Source of the DNA: Dactylonectria macrodidyma
Lineage: Eukaryota; Ascomycota; Sordariomycetes; Hypocreales; Nectriaceae
Assembly: GCA_020744425.1 (NCBI GenBank)
Contig: JAGMUV010000029.1
Location: 372,001-436,000, forward strand
DNA: 64,000 bases
Direction: 5' to 3'
Each line of letters begins with the position of its first letter. Within the stretch, counting starts at the first letter, position 1. This document shows positions 9,701 through 21,080 of this stretch, in pieces. A program made the translations under genes and the position numbers. Below the pieces are notes generated by a model that was not told the origin of the DNA, did not search any database, and saw only the letters and a list, made by a program, of their open reading frames with translations.

Positions 9701-11713
9701 CTATGCCTCAGCTGCCCACTCATTGCCTCTCTTCATGGCCGCCCGAGCCTCAGAGGGTGGGAGGCCTTGAGTAGGCTGATCCTTGAGGGCACCAAGAAGG
9801 TATCCAAGACCAAGGCCGGGGTGAAGTACTACGGCAGCATAGTATATCGGTGACTCAGTGATCTTGGCCCAATACGAATCAAGCTTGTCCCAAGCAGCGT
9901 TGACACAGCTTTGATAGTAATTCGGCTCCGGGCGACCTTGTGCCTCAATCTTGGCATCTTCAAGCTTGTGAAGAAGGTCCTCAAATGATGAGAAGACTCC
10001 CCAGATACCACTGAGCCGACTCTTCTTGACTCCACGGCGAACTCGGAGCTGGTTGTCGCCTTCCAGCTTCTTGACCTGCTTCTCAAAGTGCCTTAAGATA
10101 GAGTAGAACCACCGGATTGCATTCCAGTCACCCTTATCAAGAAGCTTCTCATCATCAAGGCATGAGGGCTTTTTGCCTGATAGATAGAGACCTGCAAGAG
10201 GACCCCTCTGGCGCGGAGAATGAGATCGCCCAGTTGCAAACTGTGAAGCCGCCTCACCAACAAGTTCCTCAATGTATGGCTGTAGATCAAGAGCCGTTGC
10301 ATCATGTAGAACTGAGAGAGCCATCGGGTAGCGTTATCAACGACCACATCAAGGATCCTAGGGCAGCCTGCCTCCCTCTGGATATTGCGCAGGTAGTCTG
10401 TTGCTAGCTGAGATCGGTGTATCCAGACTACAAGATTGTGTAGGCGGCCAACAGGTCCAAAACTTCCTCCAGCCATCAAAGTCATCAACACCAATATCCT
10501 CATGGAGATGGTCTTCCTTTGGAAACAACAAAGCACGGGTAACCAAGTTGATGATGTGCCCAAAGCAGCGAACCCGAACTTGGAGAGGGTTGAGACCGTT
10601 AATCCCCTTGAGTGCTGAAAGCTCTGCCAGTGCTGTATCGTTGTTTGAGGCGTTATCGACCGTGAAGTAGCCCAGTTGCCTTGGGTTGGTCACCAGACCA
10701 AACTCCCTCAAGACCTCTGTGACCTGAGCAGCGATATTGACCCCAGTGTGATTCCCTTCCATGTAAGGTAGATTGAGGAGGACCTTCTTCGGCTCAAACG
10801 TCGTAGAGTCAAGGAACTGAGCGTTGATAGCGAAGAAACCATGCCGGTTGCGGGAGGTCCATCCATCAAAGGCAATATGGACTCGCCCAGGGCTCCGCGC
10901 CAACGCCTCTATCACCCGGCTCTTATACTTGTGATAGTCACATAAGATCTGTTTCCTGACTGCCCGAGAGTCCGGCATCGCTTGTTGGATCGTAACTTGA
11001 GGGTTGACGTAGTGGAAGGCAGCATGGAGGACTGGGCTGCTGGCAGCAGCAAAAGGCAGGTTGGTCTCTGCAAGCCAGTTGACGATCAACCGTCTGAGCT
11101 TCGCCTTATCAAACCGCGCAATCTGACTTTGCTTAAAGGCTTCCTCTGCCTTTCGTTTTTTCGTGAAGGCATCAATTGTTGGCTGCCCTTGTGGCGTTAG
11201 CTTCCTCGGCTTGTACTTGGCAGCTTGCTCAGGGTCTTCTGAGAAGATCTTGTGCTTGCCTGCCAGATGCTTGTACAAGTTCTCCGGATTCGTGGCAAGG
11301 AGGGTATATGAATCTCCTGGTGGTCTCTTTGCAAAGGAACAGACCTTGCAGAGCCAACGGATCACTTTTGGGTTGTCTTTCACCCTCCGGACTTGGAAGC
11401 CATAGTCCCAGAACCACCCCCTTGTTGTTCCCTGACTCGGCGTGAGGCACACAGCATTATCTCCAACCTTATACCGTTAAGGGACATCATCCCAGGTCTG
11501 GCGGCTCTCGGGGGGGTCAGAGGACAAGGTGATACCGGTCTCACTCGAGGGAGGGTTCGGGGGGTCAGAAGACGGCCAGTCAGATAGTCCAGAGGAAAAC
11601 AAGCTGTCTTGGGACATCTTGGTAGCGTTAATCGGAGAGATCTCAAGAGATTCAAGGAAGAATTGGAGGTGATCTCGGGCTGCTGTTGATCGAGGTAAGA
11701 AGAAGGAAGACAT
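9701..11713 (-). pseudogene. hAT transposase 2 relic with BED finger
   Basis: Minus-strand frame starting at the ATG at 11711-11713. One TAA (11477-11479) interrupts it, and the same frame resumes with a BED finger (RWLCKVC then YKHLAGKH) and catalytic blocks IAFDGWTSR and GYFTVDNASNNDTA, both with the expected Asp. Near 10460 a one-base shift changes frame (WRKFW to GPVGRLHN), and near 10315 a second shift moves to a frame that runs to 9701. The C-terminal hAT dimerisation block with the catalytic Glu is missing; coding ends in WAAEA-stop. Terminal repeats could not be defined. Distinct from hAT 1 and hAT 3 in sequence. Confidence 0.85.
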
Positions 11714-14700
11714 CTTGATAGAAGCAGAGAAGCTTATATAGTGTAAACCCTTGTTGGACTCGTGATATTGCAAGAAACACGATTAAACGCGTCTATTGAT
11801 CGTCAAAAAAACAAGGAAAAGCTGTTATATGAGACCAATTGTGTACATCTTTTACTCCGGCACTTGCCGCCCCAGAGGGCCTAGGAGGGTACCAAAGTCC
11901 ACTTGTATCAACACTGCAAATGATCAGCTACGATCAAAAAATGATGATCAATCGACTCACTTGATTTTTTTGAATCGATTGATATTGGCTTTATGTTCTC
12001 TGGATGATTTTTTCCTGCTTGATTAATTTATTTTTTGGTGTTAGGTCCATCAGCCTTTGTCTTTGGTGTTGTTAGTGGAAGGTTTATTTTGCAGCCAAAT
12101 TTTGGTGTAGACTGCCTACCCCGCCCATCTAGGTGTAGGCAGCCTGGTGTTCCTCCAAACAACCACCTACGTAGAATCTATATATCTTGAAGAGCTAGTT
12201 AACGAGGCAGGGTATAATTAAGTAGCCAGTGTCATTAAATCCAGCAAAATTCTCTCTACATAATGATGTATCTATCTTCCCCACCCGGGCGCGTTAAGTT
12301 ATTTACGTCAATTTAGACCAGAAGATAGATAAGTTTCCTAATAGACACCAACCATAAAGTTAACAATTTAAGCAAGCTGCCACCAAAGGTACTTAGATTT
12401 AGATGAAAAATACATCAATTAGTATTATTTCAGCTAGAGATCACTCCTTCCAAGTAGAATCATCTTAATCTCATTATATGGCGTGGTCTGGTAAGGCATT
12501 AGAAGTCGTGATGTTTTGCCTGGTCACACGCGTCTCTAGCCAAGTGGTAGACACGCCAGACGACCATAGGGCCAAAAAACACACCCAGAGCGAGTTCTTA
12601 CATCAAATGAGATCAAGGTAGTCTTATATTACTAGCTGGCTCAAGCAAAAATCGGGGGGAAAGCCTGGACGACCAGGGGAGATTTCCTGGTAGAGCTTAG
12701 GTGAGACGGGTATTGTAAGCACGCCCACCTTACCTGAGCCCAGTCTCTCCCTTGGCTCTCCCTTGGCCCTCCCTGGCTTATTCTGTAGTGGTGTTCTAGT
12801 AATCCCACCAAGCCCTGGCTCCGGAGCCCAGGTGTGATCACCTGGGGCGTGGTGGGACCACTGGAACACCCTCCCTTCCTTGGGGCATCTTCTCCTCAAT
12901 CTCCACAGGGCAGGGCCCTGGGGATCAGATCACAGAAGACAACTGTTAACAGTCTCTGGTGGATGAGAGTAGGTTAAATAGGATCAAACAGCTAAGGAAG
13001 GGAGTGGTCAGGTTACCTTTATCCTACTACATCAAGTTATTGAGAGCGGGGTGATTTATTATTATATATACAGTTGGGGCAACTATTAGGGGGTATGCCT
13101 GCTATCTAAGAGATCAGCTGGCTCAGGGATAGAGGGATCAATAGAAGGGAGGCAGGACCAAGCTACCTCTGCCTGCCTAGTTGTATCCTTCCAAACTACG
13201 AGCCATTAGTATATTTCCTATGTATCACTCTATTTAGGATACTTATCTTTATCTGTTGATCACTTTTTCTTGCTTATATTCACGTTGTTAGGCGATATTA
13301 ATGTTGGCTGCTCATCTGCTAGTCTGCTAGCAGGATAGATGTGACTATCCACGTGGAGTGCCTAACGAAATTGCTGGCGTTGCTGAGGTTTCGGTACCTC
13401 ATTTGCCTTCCAGATTACCAGGCATTTGATGTATATATACATCGATGATTTCTTGGCAATCTACCCACTTGAATCTACGTTGATGAGGCCGTGATAGAGA
13501 GGATAGAAGCTTGGCAGCAGGCAGGATAGAATGGGTAGAAAGCACAGCTTTCTATCAATAGTAGATGGTGCATCTACTTTTGGTGGATAGATGCAGATCC
13601 CTGTCAAGAAGTCGGGGACTCCGTGAGCAGTTGGATCCGGACGAGCCATGGCCTTCCCGTATGCCGCTGACGAATCGCTACCCGGGTTTCGATGCGACTA
13701 TTCACTCTTTCCTAGCGATAGGGTGCTATATAGTGAAGTTGACGGTGCGGATAATAATAATTTTTTCGGGTTGCGGCCGCTACAAGACGTAGGATGATGT
13801 GAACACGAAGAGACGCTAGAGTAGTCACATTCAGGCCAGTTAGCCCGATATGTTGTACTCCGTAGCATCAACTAGTTTGCTGTATTCCTACTAACACTCG
13901 ATTCGCAATCAAAAATAGTCAACTTGCAGAGCTTCAAGCACAAATGCGTCAACATCTACAGTCTGCTAAACCAACCTATCAGGAATAAAGACTGGCGACT
14001 AGCGCGATCTTCCAAGAAAGACCGTCGTCATCTCATTTCCACCGTAGCTGCAGGAACCTCGTACCCTAGAGTTCAGAGGATTACGAATGAAATTTAGTGG
14101 AAGCTATTCGGCACTTGCGAAAATCATGTCTGACCGGGGCTGTGGCTGCCAGCATAACGACGAAAAGATCATGGCAGAGGGTGCCGTTGTGGTGTTGTGT
14201 GCCGTCTGTGGTTCGTTGACTCGCCATTCTCAGCCCGCTTCGGCCCCTGATCCTCCCTGGAATCGACCACAGGGAATTTACTGCCAGGTTCATTTGAGAT
14301 GCTTTTTCACATGTCCTCATCTCTTCCCGTCTTCAGAACTCGTATTCGCTTGGAAGATTCCTGCCTACCGTACCGCTGGCGGCGTTTATCAGCAGTCCCC
14401 TAAACTCCCTGCGCTCAAATCACGGGCTAAACCTGCCGCTGGGAGGATAACCACTATACTAGCGCCTCCCGGAACACCTCCCGTTTAATATGGTGTCATT
14501 AGCAAGGTCCGGAAAACCTTTCATAAACGACAGAGCAAATCGGTCAGGTCAGCTGCAGAAGGTTATGAAACCTTCCTGCTGTGACACTTGTTGCAATCGT
14601 CATGACCAGTCGTCGTCCATTCTAGCTTGAAGTTATCCTCTACCGCTGCATTAGTCGCCGTGTTCAGCTTTTGAAGTGATAAAAGCGCTTTCTACACCTG

Positions 14701-15874
14701 CAATGTTCTGAACTGTGGGACCCAGTCGCACCCCACATTCCCGACAGCCTGGAAAAGATCCCTGCATCAGTAATATTTATCGCCTCGGGGATGCCGAGAT
14801 AGAAATTCTAGTGGATTGATCTTGCAGATATATCTACTAATGCCGATATTTGAGCCGAGGTACTCGCTTCTTATTGCCTTGTGGCTTGTCTGATTATACA
14901 CGATTGTCCCCTCTTGGCCCGTCTCTGGCCCTTAGGACACAACGGAAGGCGTGATTTAGCAGCCTACTTAAAATGATGCTTGTGATCATTATCATCAACT
15001 GACGCCAATCGGGCCCGTCAGAGGCAGGCGCTAGCCACACTGCTGACATGAACACGTAAGACACCTACAGGGGGCCCGAACATTGTGCCACTAGTCATGT
15101 AGTCCATGTAGTCGGGTAGGCAGTATGGAGCATCCCCTGCTGCCTCCAATGAATCCTTCACGCAGGGGGGCGAGACTATCGAGCTAGCACATCCCTTGCA
15201 CATGTCTCGTATGCGCATTTGCGGCCGCACTAAACGGGCGGGGGGGGTGGGGGGTGGGTAAGTGACCCACGAGCCCTGCCTGGCATGCGCCATGCTCAAA
15301 GTCCGTCGGGGTTTGAGAGACCAGTTGATAGTTGCGAGGGATGATAAGGTCTGGAGAATGTGTGCGGGTACTGCAAGTAGATTGCCCGCCAAGAATTGTA
15401 GCTCAATTTTGATGCTTGGCAATTGTCGGTGTCCGCTGTGTTCTATCGAAGGTTAACCGAGTTCTTGACCAAGGGATGACAGTAGGTATATTTGAAATGT
15501 TACTGATATTGGATATGAGTTGCCAAGAAACATGTTAAAGTCCACCTACAGTTAGCTCGTTTACAGGAAAAGGCAACTGACTCTAGAAACCAGAACCAAT
15601 TTTCTTCACCCAGCGAAGCGGCGAACATATAGTCTATTCAATAGATATTCCTCACCTCATCTTTTTTCGACGAACCGTTCAATCTCTCGTTTTTCTTTCT
15701 CACCTGTCGGATTCTGTCACAAATCGCTGTCGAAATCCAGCCATGGCCAAGCCTGCGCCGATAACCCACCCAACTTCAGCTTGACTGGTCATCCCAAGTG
15801 ATCGACACTTGCCAAACTTCGAGCGTCGATATTATCTCAACTTCTTGTCGGCCTCTCATTGTTGGATCATCAAC
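11714..15874. other. 4.2-kb unassigned region
   Basis: No convincing gene. Parts are AT-rich (11930-12480, 13050-13090, 13730-13770). The interval 12600-12900 is GC-richer but its open frames look like chance. A homopurine tract of G with single T interruptions lies at 15239-15258. Short frames at 14087-14488 and 15018-15422 lack domains and start context. It probably consists of decayed transposon sequence. Confidence 0.35.
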
Positions 15875-16688
15875 ATGGACGGGTCTCGATACCACGTTGC
15901 TAGAGACTTGGATGAGTTAAGCCATGGTAAGTGACTACGGGCCCATTATCCTCATACCTATGGACAGCCGCTGATGACTGTCCACAGTACTTCAGCTCGT
16001 CCCTCGAGGTAACGACTGCATCAAGTGTGACGATAGCACCGAGCTCCAATGTCCTAAGTGCTCAGATGGCGAGAGCTGCCAATTTACCGTTCCCCTCAAC
16101 TGCACCCAATGTGCTACATCAGTCTGCATGAAGGATGAAAAGGCCGAATCTGACAAAGGCGGCGGCGGCTCAAACATTGGCGGCATCTTTGGCGTTGTCG
16201 TCGGTGGCATCATTGTGATTGCCGTCGCTACATATCTAGTCTGGAGGTTCTATATCAAGCCTAAGAGATCACAGATTCCCACATCTATCTACGTCGAAAA
16301 CGTGGATCTTGTGCAAGGCTCCGAGAAGGATGTCGGCTTGAGAGGAACTCGTCCCCCATCAACACATACCGTTCACTCTATCGCTTCTACCGTCCTTACT
16401 CGAGCCTCCAACATTATCCAGGTCGTCTACATCCCCGGCGTTACGAACCGAGCGACTCCGACGTCACCAAACGTTCTTGTTCCTCCCGTCCCGCCAATCC
16501 TCATGCATCACGCTGAGGGCAACCGAGGCCAAAGAAACGACGACCAACACTTTTTCGTCCCTGGCGACATTCAAGACCCGACCTACCCAGGCCTGTCTCG
16601 CTACTCGGGCCGAGCCTCGTACGCTCGCACCTCTTACGCACCCCGCTCTAGCGTTGCTTTCCTTCCGAGGTTTTACTTTGATCATTAG
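15875..16688 (+). CDS. OPY2-like membrane anchor protein, C-terminally truncated copy
   Basis: Exon 1 (15875-15926) and exon 2 (15988-16688) are joined over a 61-nt intron with GTAAGT and CCACAG, giving 250 aa. The N-terminal domain has the Cys-rich Opy2 pattern (CIKCDD, CPKCSDGESC, CTQCATSVC), then a Ser/Gly linker, one transmembrane helix (IFGVVVGGIIVIAVATYLVW) and a cytoplasmic tail with VVYIPGVTNRATPTSPNVLV. OPY2 anchors Ste50/Ste11 at the plasma membrane in osmostress and filamentation MAPK signalling (family knowledge). After YAPRSSVA the sequence leaves the expected tail and stops within eight residues, so this is likely a truncated duplicate. No signal peptide is evident, as is usual for this family. 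Confidence 0.72.
15927..15987 (+). other. intron of the OPY2-like gene
   Basis: GTAAGTG donor, CTGATGACTG branch region and CCACAG acceptor; 61 nt, phase 1. The joined frame continues directly into the Cys-rich domain. Confidence 0.8.
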
Positions 16689-17052
16689 GCCGACATTCCC
16701 AGCAAAGTATGGCGTCCTGGACAGCAGCCCAGCATCTCAGCGCAGTTCCCGCGGCAATCGAATTGACGTCTTCTTTCTGAACTCTGATAGTCAGATGGTT
16801 CACGGGTTCTAAGTTCGCAACGGTCCTTGGAGACATGAGTTTACAGCGGTGCACACAATTCAATTCAATCCAAGTCGACCCTTCAACTTCGATTGCCTTG
16901 AGCAGTAAAGCCCGGAATTGGCTTGAATTGAATTGGCTTGGATGAATTGCAAGCTGGATAGGGGTCCAGGACTTGGCAAGCAAAATTGCTAGCAGCGATG
17001 TCCTTCCTACCTCATGTCGCCACGGACCCCCGTATCAAGGCGCAAAAAGGAG
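16689..17052. other. spacer with ATTCAATTCAATCCAA inverted motifs
   Basis: ACAATTCAATTCAATCCAAG at about 16856 and its inverted counterpart near 16925-16960 (CTTGAATTGAATTGGCTTGGATGAATTG) enclose about 60 bp. They resemble subterminal repeats of a small non-autonomous hAT-like element, but no target duplication was identified. Confidence 0.3.
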
Positions 17053-17170
17053 AAAAAAAGATGACCCGCCCGGGGTTCGAACCCGGGTCTTCTAGCAGCG
17101 CTCCCTTGCGTCTCCCTGAAGCTGCTTCGGATGGAGATCAGCTTGCTCAATACAAACTAGTCATCTGACT
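17053..17170 (-). other. tRNA-like remnant (T-arm/B box plus pol III terminator)
   Basis: On the minus strand the sequence CCGGGTTCGAACCCCGG forms a perfect 5-bp T stem with a TTCGAAC loop and matches the B-box consensus. It is followed by GCGGGTCA, which could be an acceptor 3' strand plus discriminator, and then a T run that would stop RNA polymerase III. A clean D arm and matching 5' acceptor could not be found. A GCAGC/GCTGC pair around TTCAG could be an anticodon stem with an intron. It may be a pseudo-tRNA or a tRNA-derived SINE piece. Confidence 0.35.
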
Positions 17171-17577
17171 ACGAGGGGGTCTCGTCATTTCACTTCAGCT
17201 CAATCCCCCGCTCGTCCCTCACGGGGGGGTCGTTGACTAAACAAAAGTCCGATGACTCAACAAGCTAATATTAGTACCTAGAAAATAGGTGTGAATGCTA
17301 GTAAAATTAAGTACCTACGTTTAATAAAATAACTCTCTTACTTGCAATAGCGTATGCCCCTTTGAGCACTATGACGCAACTGCAACAGCAACCCCGCATC
17401 ACCACATCCCTATTGGGAGGATTGCGGAGCGAACCCACGATCTTGAAATGTCTGTATCTTCTCTATTCAAAAAGTTGTGCTGTGGTGGACCACCCTGCAT
17501 CATGAGTGCCCTGGCGAGTGCGGGGACTGTGGTGGGGCCGTGGGGTCCCATGTCGACGCCAACGGGGGCGCCGAGTC
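17171..17577. other. 5' flank / leader of the LINE
   Basis: No gene. It probably includes the untranslated leader of the LINE that follows. The same reading frame extends upstream of the chosen ORF1 start to 17506. Confidence 0.4.
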
Positions 17578-18829
17578 ATGAAACGCAAAATTGACGACCA
17601 AGGGAAGGAATCGAACAAAAGCAGCCGATATGCAACGAGGACGACGACAAACGCGAGAACAATTGAAGTGGAATGCGCGACCGACATAAGAAATGGAAAC
17701 AGCAGCGATAGTACCGACGAGGGAGGAGCGACGCTCCAGAGTGCGTTGGAGTTGTTGGGCCAGTACCGCGCTGAGTTCCAAGGGATGAAGGAGGCGATTA
17801 AGGAGCAGAGCGAAACAATCCGTAACCAGCAAGAGACCATCCGAGAGTTGAGGGAAGTCGTCGAAGGGCAGCTGAATTGTATACGAGATTTGAGTCAACG
17901 ATTTGAGGACACCAAGCAGCAGATGGGCCATGACCTGAAGCGAGCACACGAGCTGCTTGAAGCTATCGCAGCGCGCGCCCCGGCTACCCCGCCGGTCTCT
18001 TTCGCTGACGTCACTCGTTCATCACCCTCATCCGAGCCTAGCAATGTGAGGGCGAACGTCTCCAACAACACCTTGGCATCGTCCTTGGCAAATGAGCTCT
18101 ATTGCACGATTGACACGTCGCGGATCGAAGAAGGGAACAGAGACTGTGCACAGGTGGGACCAATCCGGAAAGCCATCGAAAATGAGATGAGGACGAAGGA
18201 TAGCCAGGCAGCCTGGAGATGCGCCGCAGTTGTAAGGGATGCCCAGAACGCAGAGCGAGTCAAGGTCATCTGCAGAGATGAAAACGAATTGAAGCAGGTC
18301 AAGGAAGCCGCGCAGAAGACGGCGGTCGTGGGAGTGAGGGTGATGAGAGACCAGCTCTACCCGGTGAAGGTGGACAACGCCAACCGAACCGCAGTGCTAG
18401 ACGCAGAAGGGAACGTCCTACCTGGGGCGGCTGAAGCGCTCGGCGCCGAGAATAATGTCAACATTGCCAAAATCTCATGGCTAAGCAATAAGGAATCGGG
18501 AAAAGCGTACGGGTCGATGGGTGGTGTACGTTACGAAGGGGAACGACGCGATGCGGCTCGTGGACGGACACTACTTTGACCTAGCCGGGGAATCAGCGTG
18601 CACAAACGTCTTTGAACCACGCAAGGGACCAGTACAGTGCTACAACTGCCAAGAGATTGGCCACAAGTCGTTCCGGTGCAAGAACCCTCAGGTTTGCGGA
18701 AGATGCGCGGGACCGGGGCATCATCACAGGGAGTGCCTAGCGGTGGAACCGAAGTGCGTACTGTGCGGTGGACCACACGAATCGTTCAGCCGGAACTGCC
18801 GTGTGCGGAACGCACGCAGCGATGTGTAA
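17578..18829 (+). pseudogene. LINE ORF1, gag-like RNA-binding protein with one frameshift
   Basis: Starting at ATG 17578, the frame encodes a coiled-coil region rich in Gln/Glu (about residues 60-130, for example KEAIKEQSETIRNQQETIRE) and a central domain. Near 18522 a one-base change shifts the frame (KAYGSM continues as VYVTKGNDAM). The shifted frame then encodes three consecutive zinc knuckles: CYNCQEIGHKSFRC, CGRCAGPGHHHREC and CVLCGGPHESFSRNC, ending at TAA 18827-18829. This is the architecture of ORF1p, which binds LINE RNA to form the retrotransposition particle. Confidence 0.85.
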
Positions 18830-20567
18830 GACCTTCCGCATCCTACAGCTCAATGTACGAAAGCGAGAACCGGTACAACAAAGTTAGATGAACGACGCAG
18901 ACCTCAAGGACTACGGAGTGCTGGCGGTCTCCGAACCGTACGCAAAAAAGATCGACGGCAAGGTGGTAACGAGCCCTGCGGGGCACAGCAACTGGACGAG
19001 GATGATACCGACGCACTCGCACGATGCGCCCTGGCCGATCCGAAGCATGCTCTGGGTACGAAACGACATCGAGGCGGAGCAGGTGCCGATACCATCAGCA
19101 GATCTCACGGCAGCGGTGCTTCGACTGCCACAGAGAGACATCCTGATGGTGTCAGTGTACGTAAAGGGGAAGAACACAGAGGCGCTGATATCTACAGTCA
19201 GAGTACTGCATGACCTGATCCAGCGATTCCGTAATGGCACCGGTACGCGTACGGACGTGGTGCTGGCTGGAGACTTCAATCGCCCTGACCTACTCTGGAC
19301 CGGAGACGAGGTGTCAGCAAGAAGACAAGGCGAAGCCGAGCTAATCATCGACTTGATGAACGAGCACGGCCTCTGCAGCCTCCTTCCGAGGGGCACGAAG
19401 ACGTGGGAAGGCCCGGACAAAGAGAGCACCATCGACCTGGTGCTCGCAACGTCGGAACTGGCAGACGAGATGGTGACGTGCGGCCTTCATCCGACCGATC
19501 ACGGGTCAGACCATAGAGCGATCTAGACGATGTTTAACATCGCAATGCCCGAGAGGATAACGACGCAAAGATTGTTGTTCAAGAACGCTCCTTGGACTCT
19601 TATAGGAGCCAGAGTGGAAGATAACCTCCGGCCGCTCCCCTGGGCTGTCGACGTGCAGGCGCAGACGGACCAGCTGATGTGAGTCGTCCCAGAGGCAATC
19701 CACGAGCTGACGCCTCGAGCACAACCTCCACCGTATGCGAAACGCTGGTGGACAAAGGACCTAACACGAGTTGTAGGCTCACCTGAACTGCCCTCAGCGG
19801 GTCGCCTGTAACGCGCCCCACTATTTCTCCACTTTAACTCACCTGTAAACGGGATTTTAAAAAAAGTGACTTAAGATAATTTTCTTTTCATTAGAATCGA
19901 TTTGAAATCGATTTTCAAATTAAATAAAATATTTATATTTTAAATATAAAAAATATTTTAAATATTATTTAAATTTTTATATAAATATTATATATCTAAA
20001 TTTATTAAAAATATTAATTTTATATTTTATATTTTTTATATATACCATTATTTTTAATTTTATTTATTTAATATAAATCGATTTAGAATTAATTCTAAAT
20101 CGATTCTTAATTAATTGTAAGTCACTTATTAAGTGGAGCAATTTACAGGTCAGTTAAAGTGGGGCCAGTTTACAGGTGACCCGCTGAGGGCAGTTCAGGT
20201 CAACTACGTCCTCACCTAACACGACTGCGGCGGGCATACACGTTCTGGCGGAACCAAGCGAGGGCGCAACGGCGAGCAGGTCAAGCGCGACCAGACCTGG
20301 AACGACGAGCCAAGGAAGCAGCCAAGGAGTGCCACGACGCCATACGGATCCAGAAGAAAGCACATTGGGACGACTTTCTGGCCGAAGACGTCAACATCTG
20401 GAAAGCGGCTAAGTATCTCGAACCTAGCAAGGAGACTATGGGCGACAAGGTGCCACCCTTGAAGAGGGAAGATGGATCTATGACCAAGGACAAGGCAGAA
20501 CAAGCCGAGGAGCTGCTCGGCACGTTCTTCCCTCCCTTGCCAGCGAGAATCGAAGATGAAACTCTAA
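18822..20567 (+). pseudogene. LINE ORF2 relic: AP-like endonuclease, reverse transcriptase missing
   Basis: The start ATG (18822) overlaps the ORF1 stop as ATGTGTAA. The frame encodes an exonuclease/endonuclease/phosphatase domain: ILQLNVRK, SEPYAKK, DVVLAGDFNRPDLLW, STIDLVLATS and HPTDHGSDHRAI, containing the metal-binding Asp/Asn and the terminal SDH of this fold. In-frame stops lie at 18885 (TAG), 19524 (TAG) and 19680 (TGA). The MITE at 19770-20213 interrupts the linker; skipping it and one target copy restores the frame exactly, continuing with WWTKDLTR then LRRAYTFWRNQ to about 20567. No reverse transcriptase domain follows. Confidence 0.85.
19770..20213. mobile_element. 444-bp MITE with long inverted repeats and 11-bp target duplication
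   Basis: Both ends contain CCTGAACTGCCCTCAGCGGG as part of inverted repeats of roughly 80 bp. They also share CCACTTTAACT and CCTGTAAA submotifs. The core (19860-20110) is extremely AT-rich. The 11-bp sequence ACCTAACACGA occurs at 19759-19769 and 20214-20224 and was single in the uninterrupted LINE, shown by the restored reading frame. A duplication of 9-11 bp points to a Mutator-like (MULE) transposase. Confidence 0.88.
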
Positions 20568-21080
20568 ACCTCATTCAGCTTATATTGCTTTTGAAGCTCA
20601 TCAGGACATCGGTCTGTAGGTAGGACGCCCCTATACAGTTATATTAAGGGACCGTGGCGGGTTTCATGTGGAGTGGGCACACGTTGAGGACCTCCGTTGA
20701 ACTTGTGTCTGAAGAAATATGACCGAATTCCTAGTACCCCAGTACCCTCGGAACTGTGTCAGAATTCCCTTGGGTTTACCATACAAAGTGCGCTAAGTGG
20801 CCCGAGCGTTAAGCAAAGTTCCTTTCACGCTGGGTTCCACATATGATTGGTGTTAGTGTTTAGAAAAGTGGGGCATTAAGTTTTAGGCTGCGCATTTCCG
20901 GATAACTAATCGGATAAACAACGGCAGACGCCTGTACCTCGCTTCGTCCTTAGTTTTGAGGCCACAACCAACCGGAGTCTGGTGGGGTCATCCTATCCCC
21001 TGGCAACTTCAATTCCTCTTCGTCTTGAAATTGACACACCCGAAGCCGAGACACTCTAGGCGTCCCATGCGGTGCACGCG
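20568..21080. other. unassigned spacer
   Basis: No gene recognised. It separates the truncated LINE from the kinase-like gene and should contain that gene's promoter. Confidence 0.4.

Larger units (their letters stand above)
17578..20567 (+). mobile_element. Tad-type LINE retrotransposon, 3'-truncated
   Basis: ORF1 (gag-like, CCHC knuckles) and ORF2 (endonuclease first) are in the order of fungal Tad1-clade LINEs. The element is split by a 444-bp MITE at 19770-20213. Sequence matching the LINE stops around 20567, before any reverse transcriptase motif, so the copy cannot move itself. Confidence 0.85.

Noticed and set aside
14087..14488. 133-codon open frame
   Set aside because: No domain, no promoter or intron context, and Pro-rich random-like composition.
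19860..20110. Very AT-rich block as a possible origin or centromere-like sequence
   Set aside because: It is the core of a 444-bp MITE with defined ends and target duplication.
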